From Rickettsia typhi (lineage in GTDB: Bacteria > Pseudomonadota > Gammaproteobacteria > Burkholderiales > Burkholderiaceae_C), in assembly GCA_943325485.2 (NCBI GenBank), contig CALPPP020000020.1:1-12005 (forward strand): a stretch of 12,005 nucleotides of DNA. Reading direction: 5' to 3'. Numbering within the stretch: the first letter of the stretch is position 1; each line of letters opens with the position of its first letter. Shown in pieces: positions 1-6,414 of this stretch. Made by a program: the position numbers and the translations under genes. A model generated the notes under the pieces. The model saw only the letters and a list, made by a program, of their open reading frames with translations, did no database searches and was not told where the DNA came from.

Positions 1-73
1 AGGGCTCGGCAATTGCCAGCGCCTCATCCAGCAAGCCTTGGCTGGGTTTGGGGGAGGCAGGTGAATGGTTCAT
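1..73 (-). CDS. N-terminus of an unidentified protein, partial, probably leaderless
   Basis: A minus-strand reading frame is open from an ATG at 73 to the window edge and begins MNHSPASPKPSQGLLDEALA. Only about 24 residues are visible and I do not recognise the family. The case for a real gene is its promoter: a perfect TATAAT (86 to 81) ends 7 nt before the A of this ATG, so transcription should begin at or next to the start codon, giving a leaderless mRNA. An in-frame ATG at 82 (adding MSA) overlaps the -10 box and is unlikely to be transcribed from this promoter. A perfect palindrome inside the promoter suggests tight, perhaps autogenous, repression, as is common for small regulators and antitoxins. 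That role is inference only. Confidence 0.5.
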   Translation of the reverse strand, partial: MNHSPASPKPSQGLLDEALAIAEP

Positions 74-80
74 GGCGCTC

Positions 81-108
81 ATTATATGGGAAATTTTCCC
101 ATATGCAA
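81..108 (-). promoter_or_regulatory. Sigma-70-type promoter for the minus-strand gene at the left edge
   Basis: On the minus strand, TATAAT (86 to 81, perfect consensus) is preceded at 16 bp by TTGCAT (108 to 103), a weak -35 sharing TTG with the consensus. The predicted transcription start is at about 73-74, on or next to the ATG. The spacer is almost entirely occupied by a palindrome, so a bound repressor would block RNA polymerase. Confidence 0.6.
84..104. promoter_or_regulatory. Perfect 21-bp palindrome, probable operator
   Basis: The arms ATATGGGAAA and TTTCCCATAT flank a single central T, with 10 of 10 positions pairing. The odd-length symmetry, the A/T-rich centre with GGG/CCC half-site cores, and the position between -35 and -10 of the minus-strand promoter fit a dimeric helix-turn-helix repressor site. 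No T-tract follows it, so it is not a terminator. The cognate protein is not identifiable from this window; the adjacent minus-strand product is the first candidate. Confidence 0.6.
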
Positions 109-159
109 GAAATACTGAAATTCCCCATCTTTTCCCCGATCACAGCGACCTGCCGCGCT

Positions 160-285
160 GCTTATGAAAAAGTCAACAGGCTAAACGTCGCAGTTTCGCG
201 CGCCAAGTCTTTAGCGATTTTGGTTGCCAACCCAGCGCTGATCGATGTCAATTGCAAGACGGCTGGCATTCCCCCAAATCAGTAG
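160..285 (+). pseudogene. Remnant of a superfamily 1 DNA/RNA helicase C-terminus
   Basis: The translation contains YEKVNRLNVAVSRAK, then SLAILVANPALIDVNC, before a stop at 283-285. This matches the C-terminal motif VI region of UvrD/Dna2-like superfamily 1 helicases (AAA_12 type), which usually read NRLNVA-SRA, then a hydrophobic strand, then NP or SP-AL and a Cys. Those proteins normally have hundreds of residues before this motif and a few tens after it. Here only about 35 residues are recognisable; upstream sequence in the same frame (13-159) has no helicase motifs and overlaps the promoter of the minus-strand gene. I read it as a decayed fragment left by deletion or past transfer, not a functional gene. 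Confidence 0.6.
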
Positions 286-524
286 ACAAACGCATGAATG
301 ACTGCTGTTGAGCAATATCTATGATTTTTTAGTTTGGCAGGAACGCCGGCTTTCGCGACAAACCGTGTACTCGGCCTCAGCTTCCTGACCACCAAGCAGT
401 TAGCAAATTAAGCTGCCTAAAATCTGGGATTCACAGATCAAAAACTGGATAATTAAGAATAATTCGTCAAATTTAGACAAATTTTAAAAAATATCCAAAA
501 ATTGCTCACTTTAAAAAAATTTCA
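286..524. other. Intergenic region, mostly A+T-rich, upstream of dusA
   Basis: No gene is supported here. The last 110 bases are strongly A+T-rich with several A-runs, and probably hold the dusA promoter. TAGACA at 474-479 resembles a -35 box, but the best -10 at normal spacing (AAAAAT, 497-502) is weak. A more G+C-rich patch at about 335-410 has short open frames on both strands, none recognisable, and may be more decayed coding sequence. Confidence 0.5.
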
Positions 525-1502
525 ATGACATATTCGCCTTGGAGACTGAGTTGTGCACCAATGATGGATTGGACAGATCGGCATTGCCGTTATTTCCATC
601 GTCTGCTGTCTCGTCAAGCCTTGCTGTACACCGAAATGGTGACCACCGGCGCTTTGTTGCACGGTGATGTGCCGCGTCATTTGGACTTTGACGCAGCAGA
701 GCATCCTGTTGCCTTGCAGTTGGGCGGCAGCGAACCCGCAGATTTGGCCAAAGCAGCCAAGCTGGGCGAGCGATGGGGCTATGACGAAATTAATCTCAAC
801 TGCGGTTGCCCCTCAGAGCGGGTGCAGCGCGGTGCGTTTGGTGCTTGTTTGATGGCCGAGCCGCAACTGGTGGCCGATGGCGTGAAAGCCATGCGCGATG
901 CGGTGAGTATTACTGTGACGGTCAAGCACCGCATTGGCATTGACAGGGTGGAGAGTTACGACTTTGTGCGCGACTTTGTCGGCACGGTGTCCGAAGCGGG
1001 CTGCGAGCTGTTCATTGTTCATGCCCGCAATGCGTGGCTGCAAGGCATTTCGCCCAAGGAAAACCGCGATTTACCGCCTTTGAAACCTGATTGGGTACTG
1101 CGCTTGAAACTTGACTTTCCCCATCTGCGGTTTGTCATCAACGGCGGCATCACCACCATGGACCAGATTCATCAGCATTTGCAGCAACTCGACGGCGTGA
1201 TGGTCGGGCGTGAGGCTTACCACCGGCCGTGGTTTTTGTCTGAGTGGGACAGCTTGCTGGGGCAAACACCTTGTGCCCTCAGCAAGGACGAGGTGGAAGC
1301 CAAGATGGTTGACTATATGGACGGCCAAGCCAAGTTGGGCGTTCCGTGGTTTGCCGTTTCACGCCATATGCTGGGCTTGCGCCATGGTCAAGCCGGTGCC
1401 CGCAAGTGGCGGCAGGTGTGGAGCGACCACCGCTTGAAAAACCAAGCCGTCAGTGAAGTGGCTGCACTGGCGCGAAAACAATTGGGGTCAGATCCCGATT
1501 AA
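525..1502 (+). CDS. dusA: tRNA-dihydrouridine(20/20a) synthase DusA
   Basis: A flavin (FMN)-dependent, NADPH-using enzyme that reduces uridine to dihydrouridine in the D-loop of tRNAs (U20/U20a in characterised DusA), acting in the cytoplasm. The 325-residue protein has the expected order of a TIM-barrel: APMMDWTDRHCR (11-22, FMN site), YTEMVTTGALLHGD (35-48), NLNCGCPSERVQRGAFGACLM (90-110) with the catalytic Cys at 95, VKHRIGID (133-140), VHARNAWLQGISPKENRD (165-182, DusA-type signature), INGG (205-208) and VMVGREAYHRPW (225-236). The C-terminal helical part (HGQAGARKWRQVWSD) is the tRNA-binding domain. The ATG at 525 is the only start that keeps the N-terminal strand; no Shine-Dalgarno is visible in the A+T-rich leader. 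The final residues LGSDPD and the stop are encoded by a short repeat also found at the end of yejF. Confidence 0.95.
   Translation: MTYSPWRLSCAPMMDWTDRHCRYFHRLLSRQALLYTEMVTTGALLHGDVPRHLDFDAAEHPVALQLGGSEPADLAKAAKLGERWGYDEINLNCGCPSERVQRGAFGACLMAEPQLVADGVKAMRDAVSITVTVKHRIGIDRVESYDFVRDFVGTVSEAGCELFIVHARNAWLQGISPKENRDLPPLKPDWVLRLKLDFPHLRFVINGGITTMDQIHQHLQQLDGVMVGREAYHRPWFLSEWDSLLGQTPCALSKDEVEAKMVDYMDGQAKLGVPWFAVSRHMLGLRHGQAGARKWRQVWSDHRLKNQAVSEVAALARKQLGSDPD
1480..1502 (+). repeat. GGGGTCAGATCCC palindromic element, copy 1, at the end of dusA
   Basis: A 23-bp sequence with arms AATTGGG and CCCGATT around GTCAGAT, followed by AA. It differs from the copy at 7921-7943 at one base (G instead of A in the right arm, giving one G-T wobble). 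It overlaps the dusA 3' end, encodes LGSDPD and provides the TAA stop. Its length, symmetry and exact gene-end position suggest a dispersed short palindromic element. There is no T-tract after it, so it is not a standard intrinsic terminator. Confidence 0.8.
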
Positions 1503-1511
1503 CTACCTAGG

Positions 1512-1582
1512 GCGTGAGCCACAGGTCGGCCGCAGCCGACGTTGTGTGAGCATGGAGGCGAGGCCGAGCCTGTGGCGCACGC
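1512..1582. repeat. Long inverted repeat between dusA and fabI
   Basis: The left arm 1512-1531 (GCGTGAGCCACAGGTCGGCC) and right arm 1562-1582 are near-perfect reverse complements: about 19 bases pair, with one mismatch and one single-base bulge, around a 30-base loop. The left arm also belongs to a competing small hairpin, GTCGGC (1525-1530) with GCCGAC (1535-1540) and loop CGCA. In RNA from either strand this would be a strong cruciform or stem, and it may end transcription between the two convergent genes. It resembles a small non-autonomous palindromic element, with no coding capacity and no recognisable transposase. Confidence 0.7.
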
Positions 1583-1587
1583 CGATA

Positions 1588-1664
1588 GATTGCTTCAGCC
1601 CTTCGGGCTTCGCAATGACGGGGATTGCTTCGCTTCGCTCGCAATGACATGTCTATGCAATGAC
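1588..1664. repeat. GATTGCTTC...GCAATGAC palindromic repeats, two units and a fragment
   Basis: Unit 1 (1588-1618) and unit 2 (1623-1648) both start GATTGCTTC and end CGCAATGAC, and each folds through ATTGC/GCAAT arms. Unit 1 adds an inner AGCCC-TTC-GGGCT hairpin, and unit 2 has a GCTTCGCTTCGCTCGC core. A third partial unit keeps only the right end, GCAATGAC (1657-1664), and touches the fabI stop codon. Repeats of this ATTGCTTCG...CGCAATGAC type are, from memory, widely dispersed in proteobacterial intergenic regions. Only 4 bp separate units 1 and 2. Confidence 0.75.
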
Positions 1665-1665
1665 G

Positions 1666-2466
1666 TCAGTCGGCGATGCCACCCACCACTTGGCTGAAAC
1701 CGCCATCCACATAGGTGATTTCAGCGCTAACGCCGGCAGCCAAATCAGACAGTAAAAACGCCGCCACATTGCCCACATCGTCAATGGTGACGTTGCGGCG
1801 AATGGGGGCATTGGCAGCCACCACCTCCAAAATCTTGCCAAAGCCTTTGATGCCTGAAGCGGCCAAAGTTTTGATGGGGCCCGCGCTGATGCCGTTGGCC
1901 CGCCAACCGCGGTTATGGCTGCCCAATGACTCAGCCAAATAGCGCACCGAGGCTTCCAAAGAAGCCTTGGCCAGCCCCATGGTGTTGTAGTTGGGAACGG
2001 TTCGCAATGCGCCCAAATAGCTCAGGGTCAGCAAGGCGGCGTTGTCGTTCAAATGCGGCAAAAACGCTTTGGCCATGGCGGGAAAGCTGTAAGCGCTGAT
2101 GTCATGGGCGATGGCAAAGGCTTCGCGGCTCAAGCCGTCCAAAAAATCGCCTGCAATCGCTTCACGCGGCGCAAAGCCAATGGCATGCACAAAGCCATCG
2201 AACTTGGGCCAAACGTCAGTCAGTCCCTTGACCATGGCGGCGATTTGCTCGTCACTTGACACATCACAGTCAAACACCAGCTGCGAGCCAAAATCGGCGG
2301 CGAATTCGGTGATACGCTCTTTGAAGCGTTCGCCTTGGTAGCTGAAGGCCAGCTCTGCACCTTGCGCATGGCAGGACCTTGCAATGCCATAGGCGATGGA
2401 CCGGTTGGACAACACGCCGGTGATCAACAATTTCTTACCGGCTAAAAACCCTGTTTTTGGCTGCAT
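1666..2466 (-). CDS. fabI: Enoyl-[acyl-carrier-protein] reductase (NADH) FabI
   Basis: Catalyses the last reduction of each fatty-acid elongation cycle, trans-2-enoyl-ACP to acyl-ACP, in the cytoplasm. The 266-residue protein is a divergent short-chain dehydrogenase of normal FabI length. Visible features are the nucleotide-binding [15 protein letters not shown] (15-29), HAIGFAP (94-100), catalytic Tyr 150 in SYLGA, Tyr 160 and Lys 167 in the Y-x6-K pattern of [27 protein letters not shown] (197-209) near the substrate loop, and C-terminal VDGGFS. The Gly in IGFA and the Met after NYNT match residues lining the triclosan pocket in E. coli FabI, so the enzyme looks like the sensitive type (inference). 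The ATG at 2466 is preferred over a GTG at 2475, because AGGAG lies 8 nt before the ATG but directly abuts the GTG. It converges on dusA and diverges from yejA. Confidence 0.95.
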   Translation of the reverse strand: MQPKTGFLAGKKLLITGVLSNRSIAYGIARSCHAQGAELAFSYQGERFKERITEFAADFGSQLVFDCDVSSDEQIAAMVKGLTDVWPKFDGFVHAIGFAPREAIAGDFLDGLSREAFAIAHDISAYSFPAMAKAFLPHLNDNAALLTLSYLGALRTVPNYNTMGLAKASLEASVRYLAESLGSHNRGWRANGISAGPIKTLAASGIKGFGKILEVVAANAPIRRNVTIDDVGNVAAFLLSDLAAGVSAEITYVDGGFSQVVGGIAD

Positions 2467-2474
2467 TTCAAGCA

Positions 2475-2479
2475 CTCCT
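2475..2479 (-). promoter_or_regulatory. Ribosome binding site that decides the fabI start
   Basis: AGGAG on the minus strand (2479 to 2475) sits 8 nt before the ATG at 2466. The in-frame GTG at 2475-2473 overlaps the last G of this site, too close to be served by it, so the longer MLE- form of FabI is not supported. Confidence 0.75.
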
Positions 2480-2502
2480 GAAAAATCTTGCAGAATTGTC
2501 GC

Positions 2503-4326
2503 ATGCGAACTTTTTTACTTTGCCTAGGGCTTGCGTTCTCACCCAGCGTTTGGGCGGCCCATGCCTATGCCCAGTTTGGCGATATCAAATACCCCGAGGG
2601 CTTCAGCCATTTCAGCTATGTCAACCCCACTGCACCCAAGGGTGGTGAAATTGCCATGGTCTCGCCCAGTCGCGCCTCCAGCTTTGACAAATACAACCCC
2701 TTCACCTTGAAAGGCACTGCGCCCCCAGGACTGGGCAGCCTGATGTTGGAGACTTTGCTGACTGGCAACAGCGACGAACCCACCACCGCTTACGGCTTGT
2801 TAGCCCAAGACGTGAGCGTGGCCAAAGACAAGCTCTCCGTCACCTTTCGCCTCAACCCTTTGGCTCGTTTTCACAATGGCGACCCCGTGCTGGCAATGGA
2901 CGTGAAGTATTCCTTCGACCGCCTCACCAGCAAGGAAGCTGCGCCTCAATTTCGCACCTATTTCAGCGAAGTGGCCAGCGTGGTGGTGGTCTCGGAACGC
3001 GAGGTGCGCTTCAATTTCAAACGTGCTAACGCTGAATTGCCCCTGATCGTGGGCAGCATGGCGGTGTTCAGCCACAAGTGGGGCGCAGACAAGCCCTTGG
3101 ACAAGGTCATCACCGATGTGCCTATCGGCTCTGGTCCCTACAAGCTCGGACAGGTCGACTTTGGCAAAGACATTCAGTATGTGCGCGACAACAACTACTG
3201 GGCAAAAAACCTGAATGTGCGCAAAGGCATGTTCAATTTCGACCGCATCAGCTACCGGCTCTACAAAGACACCACCGCGCAATTTGAAGGTTTCAAAGCG
3301 GGTGAGTTCGACTACATCCAAGCCTTTGTGGCCCGCGAATGGGCGCGGGGCTACAAGGGCAAACTGTTTGACAACGGCACCCTCATCAAAAAAGAGTTGC
3401 AGCACGGCAACGCCGGCGACTTTCAAGGCTTTATGTTCAACACCCGTTTACCCAAATTCAAAGATGCTCGGGTGCGCCAAGCCATAGGCTTGGCCATGGA
3501 CTACGAATGGATGAACCGCCAACTGTTCTACCAAGCCTATACCCGTGTGCGCGGCTATTTTGTCGGCAGCGACTTTGAAGCCAAGGATCTGCCTGACACC
3601 GACGAGTTGAACTTGCTAGAACCCATGCGCGACAAGCTTGACCCGGCCATCTTCACCCAAGCCGTGCCCTTGCCGCCCGTCACCAGCCTAGACCCCGCAT
3701 CCGGTCACACCTTGCGTGACCATTTGCGACTAGCCCGCGACTTGTTGACCCAAGCGGGTTGGACCTACCGCGAAGGCGCTTTGCGCAACGACAAAGGCGA
3801 AGCTTTCACCATCGAGTTTTTGGACAACTCCGGCTCCATGGGGCGAGTCGTCACGCCTTACGCGAAAAACCTTGAAAAACTGGGTTTCAAAGTGGTCTAT
3901 AAAGTGGTGGACTTTGCGGTTTTACAAAAGCGCATGGATGTATTTGATTTCGAACTCATCAGCAACCGCATTGGCGGCAGCGAAGCGCCTGGCACCGAGT
4001 TGCTCGAGCGCTTTGGCTCCAAGTCGGCAGACACTGAAGGGTCGAGCAACATCATTGGCGTGAAAGACCCTGCGGTCGATGCCTTGCTGGACAAAGTCGT
4101 TGCGGCGCAAACCCGTGGTCAATTGGTGGCGGCTTGCAAAGCCCTAGACCGTGTGCTGCGCCACGGCCATTACAGCGTGCCGCATTGGTATGGCAGCGTT
4201 CACCGCGTGTCATGGCGGGCAGGGCGCTTTGAGCAGCCCAATATCACCCCGCGCTTTTACCAGCCCGAGAGTTGGATTCAATCCACCTGGTGGGCCACAC
4301 CCGCCAACTTTGCTGGAGTGCGTTGA
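2503..4326 (+). CDS. yejA: Periplasmic peptide-binding protein YejA (ABC transporter, SBP family 5)
   Basis: Substrate-binding component of a YejABEF-type oligopeptide importer; the E. coli system imports the peptide-nucleotide antibiotic microcin C and other peptides. The 607-residue length is close to E. coli YejA. It starts with a signal peptide ([18 protein letters not shown], cleavage near 18/19), followed by the family-typical [22 protein letters not shown] and [13 protein letters not shown], then SBP_bac_5 features [25 protein letters not shown] and GSGPYKL, and the C-terminal [18 protein letters not shown] and [11 protein letters not shown]. The ATG at 2503 puts the signal peptide at the N-terminus; an in-frame TTG at 2488 would add MQNCR. 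Neither has a good Shine-Dalgarno. Only 36 bp separate it from fabI, so its promoter probably lies inside fabI; I see no convincing boxes. First gene of yejABEF. Confidence 0.92.
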   Translation: MRTFLLCLGLAFSPSVWAAHAYAQFGDIKYPEGFSHFSYVNPTAPKGGEIAMVSPSRASSFDKYNPFTLKGTAPPGLGSLMLETLLTGNSDEPTTAYGLLAQDVSVAKDKLSVTFRLNPLARFHNGDPVLAMDVKYSFDRLTSKEAAPQFRTYFSEVASVVVVSEREVRFNFKRANAELPLIVGSMAVFSHKWGADKPLDKVITDVPIGSGPYKLGQVDFGKDIQYVRDNNYWAKNLNVRKGMFNFDRISYRLYKDTTAQFEGFKAGEFDYIQAFVAREWARGYKGKLFDNGTLIKKELQHGNAGDFQGFMFNTRLPKFKDARVRQAIGLAMDYEWMNRQLFYQAYTRVRGYFVGSDFEAKDLPDTDELNLLEPMRDKLDPAIFTQAVPLPPVTSLDPASGHTLRDHLRLARDLLTQAGWTYREGALRNDKGEAFTIEFLDNSGSMGRVVTPYAKNLEKLGFKVVYKVVDFAVLQKRMDVFDFELISNRIGGSEAPGTELLERFGSKSADTEGSSNIIGVKDPAVDALLDKVVAAQTRGQLVAACKALDRVLRHGHYSVPHWYGSVHRVSWRAGRFEQPNITPRFYQPESWIQSTWWATPANFAGVR

Positions 4327-4327
4327 C

Positions 4328-5362
4328 ATGTTTTTGTATATCGTGAAGCGCTTGTTGCTGATGATTCCCACCTTGTTTGGCATTTTGTTGCTGACGTTTG
4401 CGGTCATTCAGTTCGTCCCAGGCGGGCCTGTCGAGCAAATGGTGGCGCAGCTCCAAGGGCGTGACAGCGGCGGCGAGGGTGCGGCCGCCAGTGGCGCGGG
4501 TTACCGAGGTCGCCAAGGCGTGGATGCTGCACGCATTGAAGAGATCAAACAACTCTACGGCTTTGACAAACCCGCCCACGAACGCTTTGTGCAAATGCTG
4601 GGCCAATTTGCCCGTTTCGATTTAGGCAAAAGTTTCTTTTACCCCAAAGAGGTGTGGCAACTGGTGAAAGAAAAACTGCCTGTCTCCATCAGCTTGGGAC
4701 TATGGACATTTTTCCTCAGCTATTTAGTGTCTGTGCCCTTGGGCATCGCCAAGGCGGTTCGTGCGGGCACCCGTTTTGACACGCTCACCAGTTTGGTGGT
4801 GTTGGTGGGCTATGCCATTCCCGGCTTTGTGCTGGGTGTGGCCTTGTTGGTGGTGTTTGGCGGTCAGTTGCAATGGTTTCCCTTGCGCGGACTGACCTCA
4901 GCCAATTGGGAAACCTTGAGCTGGAGCGCCAAAGTAGTGGATTATTTGTGGCACATCGCCATGCCCATCACCGCCAGTGTGTTGGGTGCGTTTGCCGTGA
5001 CCACCATGCTGACCAAAAACGCCTTCCTTGAAGAAATTGGCAAGCAATATGTCTTGACGGCCCGTGCCAAAGGTTTGAGTGAAAACAAGGTGCTGTGGAA
5101 GCATGTGATGCGCAATGCCTTGATCCCCTTGGTGACGGGTTTTCCAGCGGCTTTCATTGGCTCGTTTTTCACGGGTTCTCTGTTGATTGAAACCTTGTTC
5201 TCGCTGGATGGCTTGGGCTTGCTCAGCTTTGAGAGCGTGATGCGGCGCGACTACCCCGTGGTGCTGGGCACTTTGTATTTGTTCACCCTGATTGGTTTGG
5301 TCACCAAACTCATCAGCGACCTGTGTTACGTGTGGGTAGACCCCCGCGTGAAGTTTGATTGA
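4328..5362 (+). CDS. yejB: Peptide ABC transporter permease YejB
   Basis: Inner-membrane permease pairing with YejE. The 344-residue protein opens with MFLYIVKRLLLMIPTLFGILLLTF, a typical DppB/OppB-type first membrane span with the following PGGP. It then has a long external loop (about 31-115) containing a Gly/Ala-rich part and YGFDKPAHERF, and five further hydrophobic segments (about 117-140, 155-178, 207-228, 266-288, 309-330). The cytoplasmic EAA loop, which contacts the ATPase, is at 235-267 (EEIGKQYVLTARAKGLS, then RNALIP). It ends VDPRVKFD, a common permease ending. The ATG at 4328 lies one base after the yejA stop and has GGAG 9 nt upstream. The same frame is open farther upstream inside yejA, but that part is out of frame with yejA and not conserved-looking, so it was excluded. 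Confidence 0.94.
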   Translation: MFLYIVKRLLLMIPTLFGILLLTFAVIQFVPGGPVEQMVAQLQGRDSGGEGAAASGAGYRGRQGVDAARIEEIKQLYGFDKPAHERFVQMLGQFARFDLGKSFFYPKEVWQLVKEKLPVSISLGLWTFFLSYLVSVPLGIAKAVRAGTRFDTLTSLVVLVGYAIPGFVLGVALLVVFGGQLQWFPLRGLTSANWETLSWSAKVVDYLWHIAMPITASVLGAFAVTTMLTKNAFLEEIGKQYVLTARAKGLSENKVLWKHVMRNALIPLVTGFPAAFIGSFFTGSLLIETLFSLDGLGLLSFESVMRRDYPVVLGTLYLFTLIGLVTKLISDLCYVWVDPRVKFD

Positions 5363-5367
5363 CCCCC

Positions 5368-6414
5368 ATGGCGACTGTTTCTCTTTCCCCTTCAGCCATT
5401 GCTTGGAAGCGCTTCAAGCGCAACCGCTTGGGTTTTGTCAGCCTGATTTTGTTTGTGGTGTTGTTTGTCATGAGTTTGGCCGCCGAGTTGGTCAGCAACG
5501 ACAAGCCCTTGATCGCCAGCTACCAAGGCAAGTTGTATTTCCCTATTGTGAAGAACCCACCCGAGACCGAGTTTGGCGGCGACTTTCAAACCCCTACCGA
5601 CTACCTCGACCCCTTTATTCGCCAGCAGTTCGCCCAAGCGGGCAATTGGGCGGTTTACCCACCCAATCCCTACCACCACAGCACGCTGAACTACTTTGCC
5701 AAAGAACCCAATCCTGCGCCCCCCTCAGAGGACAATGTTTTGGGTACCGATGACCGAGGTCGTGATTTGTTTGCCAGGCTGCTTTACGGTTTTCGGGTGT
5801 CGGTCTTGTTTGCTTTGGCCTTGACCATCACTGGCACCATACTGGGTGTGGTGACGGGTGCCATTCAAGGTTTTTTTGCCGGCAAAACTGATTTAGCGTT
5901 TCAGCGCTTCATTGAAATTTGGGGCGCCATGCCCGAGTTGTATTTGCTGATCATTTTTTCTGCGGTGTTCGAGCCCAGCATTGCCTTGTTGCTGATTTTG
6001 CTCAGCATGTTTGGGTGGATGGGTTTGTCCGACTATGTGCGTGCCGAGTTTTTACGTAACCGCCAGCTCGATTACGTCAGAGCCGCCCGTGCTTTGGGTT
6101 TGTCCAACTGGGCCATCATTTGGCGCCACATTTTGCCCAACAGCATGACGCCCGTCGTCACGTTTTTGCCGTTTCGCATGAGCGCGGCGATTTTGGCTTT
6201 GACCAGCCTAGACTTTTTAGGCTTGGGTGTGCCCCCGGGCACGCCTAGCCTGGGTGAGTTGCTCTCGCAAGGCAAAACCAATATCGATGCTTGGTGGATA
6301 TCGCTCTCCACTTTTGCGGTCTTGGTCATCACCTTGCTGCTGCTGACCTTCATGGGCGACGCCTTGCGTGATGCACTAGACCCCCGCAAACTGCATCAGG
6401 AGACTCAGCCATGA
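5368..6414 (+). CDS. yejE: Peptide ABC transporter permease YejE
   Basis: Second inner-membrane permease of the importer. The 348-residue protein begins with a basic cytoplasmic tail (WKRFKRNRLGFVSL) leading into span one (21-39), then the YejE-specific segment LVSNDKPLIASYQGKLYFPI, a periplasmic stretch with FGGDFQTPTDYLDPFI (69-84) and the LGTDDRGRDLFARLLYGFRVS motif (125-145) shared by DppC/OppC permeases. The EAA loop is at about 225-258 (RAEFLRNRQLDYVRAARALGLS, then RHILPN), followed by LTSLDFLGLGVPPGTPSLGELL, and it ends [14 protein letters not shown]. The ATG at 5368 is 5 bp after the yejB stop. A TTG at 5359 overlapping that stop would add three residues (MTP); neither start has a clear Shine-Dalgarno, so translational coupling to yejB is likely. 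Confidence 0.93.
   Translation: MATVSLSPSAIAWKRFKRNRLGFVSLILFVVLFVMSLAAELVSNDKPLIASYQGKLYFPIVKNPPETEFGGDFQTPTDYLDPFIRQQFAQAGNWAVYPPNPYHHSTLNYFAKEPNPAPPSEDNVLGTDDRGRDLFARLLYGFRVSVLFALALTITGTILGVVTGAIQGFFAGKTDLAFQRFIEIWGAMPELYLLIIFSAVFEPSIALLLILLSMFGWMGLSDYVRAEFLRNRQLDYVRAARALGLSNWAIIWRHILPNSMTPVVTFLPFRMSAAILALTSLDFLGLGVPPGTPSLGELLSQGKTNIDAWWISLSTFAVLVITLLLLTFMGDALRDALDPRKLHQETQP

Noticed and set aside
13..159. Plus-strand frame upstream of the helicase motif as the N-terminus of a 90-residue protein
   Set aside because: It overlaps the opposite-strand promoter and operator, has no helicase features and lacks a ribosome binding site; only the part after about 160 resembles a protein family.
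1480..1502. Gene-end palindrome as an intrinsic terminator
   Set aside because: The stem is short and A+T-rich at its base and no T-run follows; the same holds for the copy at 7921-7943.
1588..1664. CRISPR-like array between dusA and fabI
   Set aside because: The repeats are palindromic, only two complete units with 4 bp between them, no unique spacers of regular length and no cas genes.
2800..3426. Minus-strand open frame of 208 codons opposite yejA
   Set aside because: It is fully inside the well-supported yejA and has a shadow-like composition.
4151..4327. Upstream extension of YejB inside yejA
   Set aside because: It lies wholly in another frame of yejA, and the ATG at 4328 has a ribosome binding site and gives the normal permease N-terminus.
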